Shown piece by piece: positions 5,926 through 7,371 of a stretch of DNA of 7,371 nt (the first letter of the stretch is position 1; every line of letters begins with the position of its first letter). Source of the DNA: Candidatus Gottesmanbacteria bacterium RBG_16_37_8 (GTDB lineage Bacteria; Patescibacteriota; Microgenomatia; 2-02-FULL-39-11). Location of the stretch: the NCBI GenBank assembly GCA_001779055.1, contig MFJA01000070.1, positions 7,092-14,462 of the forward strand. Reading direction: 5' to 3'. A program made the translations under genes and the position numbers. The notes beneath the pieces were generated by a model. It worked only from the letters and a program-made list of their open reading frames with translations. It was not told the origin of the DNA and made no database searches.

Positions 5926-6429
5926 TCAATTCACAGGGTCCCAATAAACCTGACACGGGATCTGCATCCAATTCAAGCTATCTACTTGACAGTCGATTTC
6001 ACTTAAATAATCAGTCCCGCTATCCAAATGGTTCCAGATGCCCCTGCTATATCTATCATAAGACCAGATTTTAAACACCGTAGGCCAGTAGGTGTTTTTC
6101 TGCTTCAGTATCCAATTATATTCCTGGGTAAAATCATAAAACCCCCTATTGGCAAATGCTATCCTCGCTTGCCATCCCACCCCATCGACAAATCTCCACT
6201 GGGCGGTAATCTTCAACCAGTGTGTTCCTATCCACACACCGTCTTTTTTCACAAACACTTTATAAATCTGTGATAATTGATCAACTAAAGTCCCTTCCTC
6301 TTCAACCTTTCCGCTGCTGACAATCTCTCTCTCAACTTCGGTAGTTAGTGTCTGAGCCTTTACTGGGGTAACCATGACTAACGCGAATCCGACTATCGTC
6401 AATAACATTCCGAAAATTATTTTTCTCAT
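5926..6429 (-). CDS. Trp-rich small secreted protein of unknown function
   Basis: This 167-residue protein has a clear signal peptide (MRKII, hydrophobic core to about residue 20, likely cleavage after VKA at 25). The mature part is about 142 residues and unusually aromatic: ten Trp (66, 71, 78, 86, 106, 115, 122, 132, 154, 163), many Tyr, and two Cys (147, 159) that could form a disulfide. An acidic stretch (about 31-46) precedes an aromatic, probably beta-rich domain. I do not recognise the family; a carbohydrate- or wall-binding role would fit the composition but is speculative. The start is the ATG at 6429, not the in-frame ATG at 6447, because a perfect Shine-Dalgarno site lies between them. 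It is the only gene here with such a site, so expression may be strong. It is transcribed opposite to its neighbours. Confidence 0.85.
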   Translation of the reverse strand: MRKIIFGMLLTIVGFALVMVTPVKAQTLTTEVEREIVSSGKVEEEGTLVDQLSQIYKVFVKKDGVWIGTHWLKITAQWRFVDGVGWQARIAFANRGFYDFTQEYNWILKQKNTYWPTVFKIWSYDRYSRGIWNHLDSGTDYLSEIDCQVDSLNWMQIPCQVYWDPVN

Positions 6430-6434
6430 TTTAT

Positions 6435-6443
6435 CACCTCCTT
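6435..6443 (-). promoter_or_regulatory. Strong Shine-Dalgarno site deciding the start of the secreted-protein gene
   Basis: On the minus strand AAGGAGGTG (6443-6435), followed by AT, is close to a full anti-SD match. GGAGG sits 7 nt before the ATG at 6429. A longer reading from 6447 would translate the site itself as KGGD and is therefore rejected. Confidence 0.9.
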
Positions 6444-6484
6444 TCATGGTTATTCAATTCAAAAAGCCTTTAACTATTCACAGT

Positions 6485-6513
6485 ATAATATCAGGTCAAA
6501 TCAACTAAGTCTA
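6485..6513 (-). promoter_or_regulatory. Possible promoter of the secreted-protein gene
   Basis: On the minus strand TAGACT (6513-6508) and TATTAT (6490-6485) are separated by 17 nt. TATACT (6487-6482) overlaps as an alternative -10. This would give a leader of roughly 45-50 nt before the ATG at 6429. The matches are moderate. Confidence 0.35.
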
Positions 6514-6789
6514 CTTATCAAACCACCACTCGACCGGTTGTTAATATATCAAAGAACCGTCTCTAATGTTTTTCTGTCTTTACAACCCGATCCGCTTGCC
6601 TATTATCAATAATCAATCACCACTCCTGACATCTTAACTGGCGGTAGTGGAAGTAACAGGCAAATTGGCCTTATTAACACCGTTGGTTCTTTGCAAACCT
6701 ACCTTGGAAATTTATGGAATCCCGATACTACCAATATAGAAATTCTTGAAAAGTTAGGAAATCCTATCACTCCCTTAATTAAGTTAAGC

Positions 6790-6834
6790 TTGACAATTGA
6801 TTGCCAATTTAGTAACATACTTATACATATGTTA
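6790..6834 (+). promoter_or_regulatory. Leaderless promoter and candidate operator of the VapBC-like operon
   Basis: TTGACA (6790-6795), a 17-nt spacer and TAACAT (6813-6818) place the transcription start within a few nt of the ATG at 6829; no Shine-Dalgarno site exists. A perfect 7-bp inverted repeat, TAACATA (6813-6819) and TATGTTA (6828-6834), covers the -10 box and the start codon. This is a fitting operator for an autoregulating RHH antitoxin. Confidence 0.6.
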
Positions 6835-7074
6835 ACTAAAAGAACCAACATTTTATTTGAAGAAAATGTCTTTCGCGCTCTTTCTGCTATGGCCGCCAAA
6901 AAAGGCACCTCCATTGGAGATCTTGTCAGGTTGGCTATTACCAAAGTCTATTTTAAAGAAAATCATGCCCAAAGAATTGCCGCCTACAACAAAATTTTAA
7001 CCATCAGAAAAACCATAAGATATATCAGCTCTTCTGATATTAAAGATTTCATTGACTATGGCAGGAAAAATTAA
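6829..7074 (+). CDS. RHH (CopG/VapB-like) antitoxin
   Basis: This 81-residue protein begins with TKRTNILFEENVFRALSAMA, a typical ribbon-helix-helix strand plus first helix, followed by KKGTSIGDLVRLAI as the turn and second helix (to about residue 38). The C-terminal half (about 40-81) is basic and helical and would bind the toxin. The frame continues upstream to 6613 through a TTG at 6691, but the ATG at 6829 is chosen because the RHH domain begins there and the promoter and inverted repeat end there. It overlaps the toxin gene by 17 nt, so the two are co-transcribed and probably co-translated. Which RHH antitoxin family it belongs to is not resolved from sequence reading alone. Confidence 0.8.
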   Translation: MLTKRTNILFEENVFRALSAMAAKKGTSIGDLVRLAITKVYFKENHAQRIAAYNKILTIRKTIRYISSSDIKDFIDYGRKN

Positions 7075-7371
7075 CAATGCTTTTGTTGTTGACGCTTCTT
7101 TCGTTTTGTCGTTTCTTCTTAACGAAGGTAATCAAAGAGTAGAAAAGATAATATCTGAATATAAAGAAGGTAACATTGATTTGGTTTCCTGCACGCTCTT
7201 ACCTTTCGAAGTTGGCAATGGACTAAGGACAGCGGTTTTAAGAAAGCGGTTGACAAAAGAAAAAGCGCAAAACCTCTATCAAGCTTTTCTCGAGTTTGAA
7301 ATAAAGAGTGAATTATTAAATTATCCGGATATTCTAAAAATGGCTCTAGCCAAAAACATGAACTTTTATGA
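7058..7371 (+). CDS. vapC: PIN-domain VapC-like toxin (3'-partial)
   Basis: 104 codons are visible from ATG 7058, and the window ends inside the gene. FVVDASFVLSFLL places the first PIN acidic residue at D12, and LLPFEVGNGLR places the second at E51. The segment ALAKNMNFY at the edge is where VapC proteins continue with the third acidic residue (usually D-A-x-Y). Characterised VapC toxins are Mg-dependent RNases, often acting on tRNA or rRNA; the target here is unknown. The start overlaps the antitoxin stop by 17 nt in another frame. No ATG downstream in this frame lies ahead of the catalytic D. The visible length is close to most of a normal 125-140-residue VapC, so truncation is by the window edge. 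Confidence 0.85.
   Translation, partial: MAGKINNAFVVDASFVLSFLLNEGNQRVEKIISEYKEGNIDLVSCTLLPFEVGNGLRTAVLRKRLTKEKAQNLYQAFLEFEIKSELLNYPDILKMALAKNMNFY

Larger units (their letters stand above)
6430..6828. other. Gene-free region with a possible decayed coding end
   Basis: The left part (to about 6515) is the leader and promoter of the minus-strand gene. I see nothing definite at 6515-6610. From 6613 a frame in register with the downstream antitoxin is open without an ATG and reads protein-like (for example QTYLGNLWNPDTTNIEILEKL). It may be the 3' remnant of another gene now fused by chance to the antitoxin frame. The antitoxin promoter starts at 6790. Confidence 0.4.

Noticed and set aside
6028..6273. 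Plus-strand frame opposite the Trp-rich protein gene
   Set aside because: It is a shadow; the minus strand has the signal peptide and a perfect Shine-Dalgarno site.
6430..6447. Upstream ATG at 6447 as the start of the minus-strand secreted protein
   Set aside because: The six extra codons are the Shine-Dalgarno site itself, and the signal peptide begins naturally at 6429.
6691..6828. TTG at 6691 as the start of the RHH antitoxin
   Set aside because: There is no ribosome site, and the promoter, inverted repeat and RHH fold all begin at or near the ATG at 6829.
6699..6944. Minus-strand frame opposite the antitoxin
   Set aside because: It is antisense to the RHH gene, with no start signals.

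Overview
The window most likely comes from a Patescibacteria/CPR bacterium, probably of the Microgenomates group. This is an inference from gene style, not from a marker gene. The clues are A+T-rich DNA, secreted enzymes carrying paired dockerin-like calcium loops of the 'VDGLDYVIWLNNYN' type followed by a Pro/Thr linker, small toxin-antitoxin pairs, and several genes that lack a Shine-Dalgarno site or look leaderless. No rRNA, tRNA, CRISPR array or transposase gene is visible.

Layout. (1) 2-652 (+) is the 3' part of a large unidentified protein, open to the left edge. (2) 745-2553 and 3147-4931 (+) are two paralogous secreted sulfatases of the N-acetylglucosamine-6-sulfatase-like type. Each has a signal peptide, two dockerin-like repeats, a Pro/Thr linker and a sulfatase domain with an intact C-C-P-S-R formylglycine motif. 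Between them, 2838-3054 is an N-terminally deleted second copy of the end of the upstream gene. The block 'end of upstream gene + 92-nt spacer + sulfatase' is therefore a tandem duplication with a constant offset of 2402 nt from the upstream gene to the sulfatase start. (3) A minus-strand piece encoding the end of a membrane protein (2637-2813) follows sulfatase 1, and a shorter diverged copy of its last 19 residues (5702-5761) follows sulfatase 2, marking the far edge of the duplicated block. (4) A BrnT-like toxin and a CopG/RHH antitoxin (5030-5628, overlapping ATGA) sit between sulfatase 2 and that second tail, so the TA pair looks like an insertion into copy B. (5) 5629-5925 is gene-free and holds a terminator, a perfect 15-bp inverted repeat and a short G-rich repeat. 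(6) 5926-6429 (-) encodes a small Trp-rich secreted protein of unknown function with a very strong Shine-Dalgarno site. (7) 6829-7371 (+) holds an RHH antitoxin and the N-terminal part of a PIN-domain VapC-like toxin cut off by the window edge.

How it fits together. The two sulfatases and the upstream gene look like a cell-surface module for removing sulfate esters from host- or environment-derived glycans. The enzyme that would mature the active-site cysteine (FGE or anSME) is not in the window. The rest is accessory DNA: two stability/stress TA modules, gene fragments, and repeat/hairpin elements at gene ends. Both TA promoters place the start codon where transcription should begin, and both carry an inverted repeat spanning the -10 box and start codon, which suits autorepression by the RHH antitoxins.
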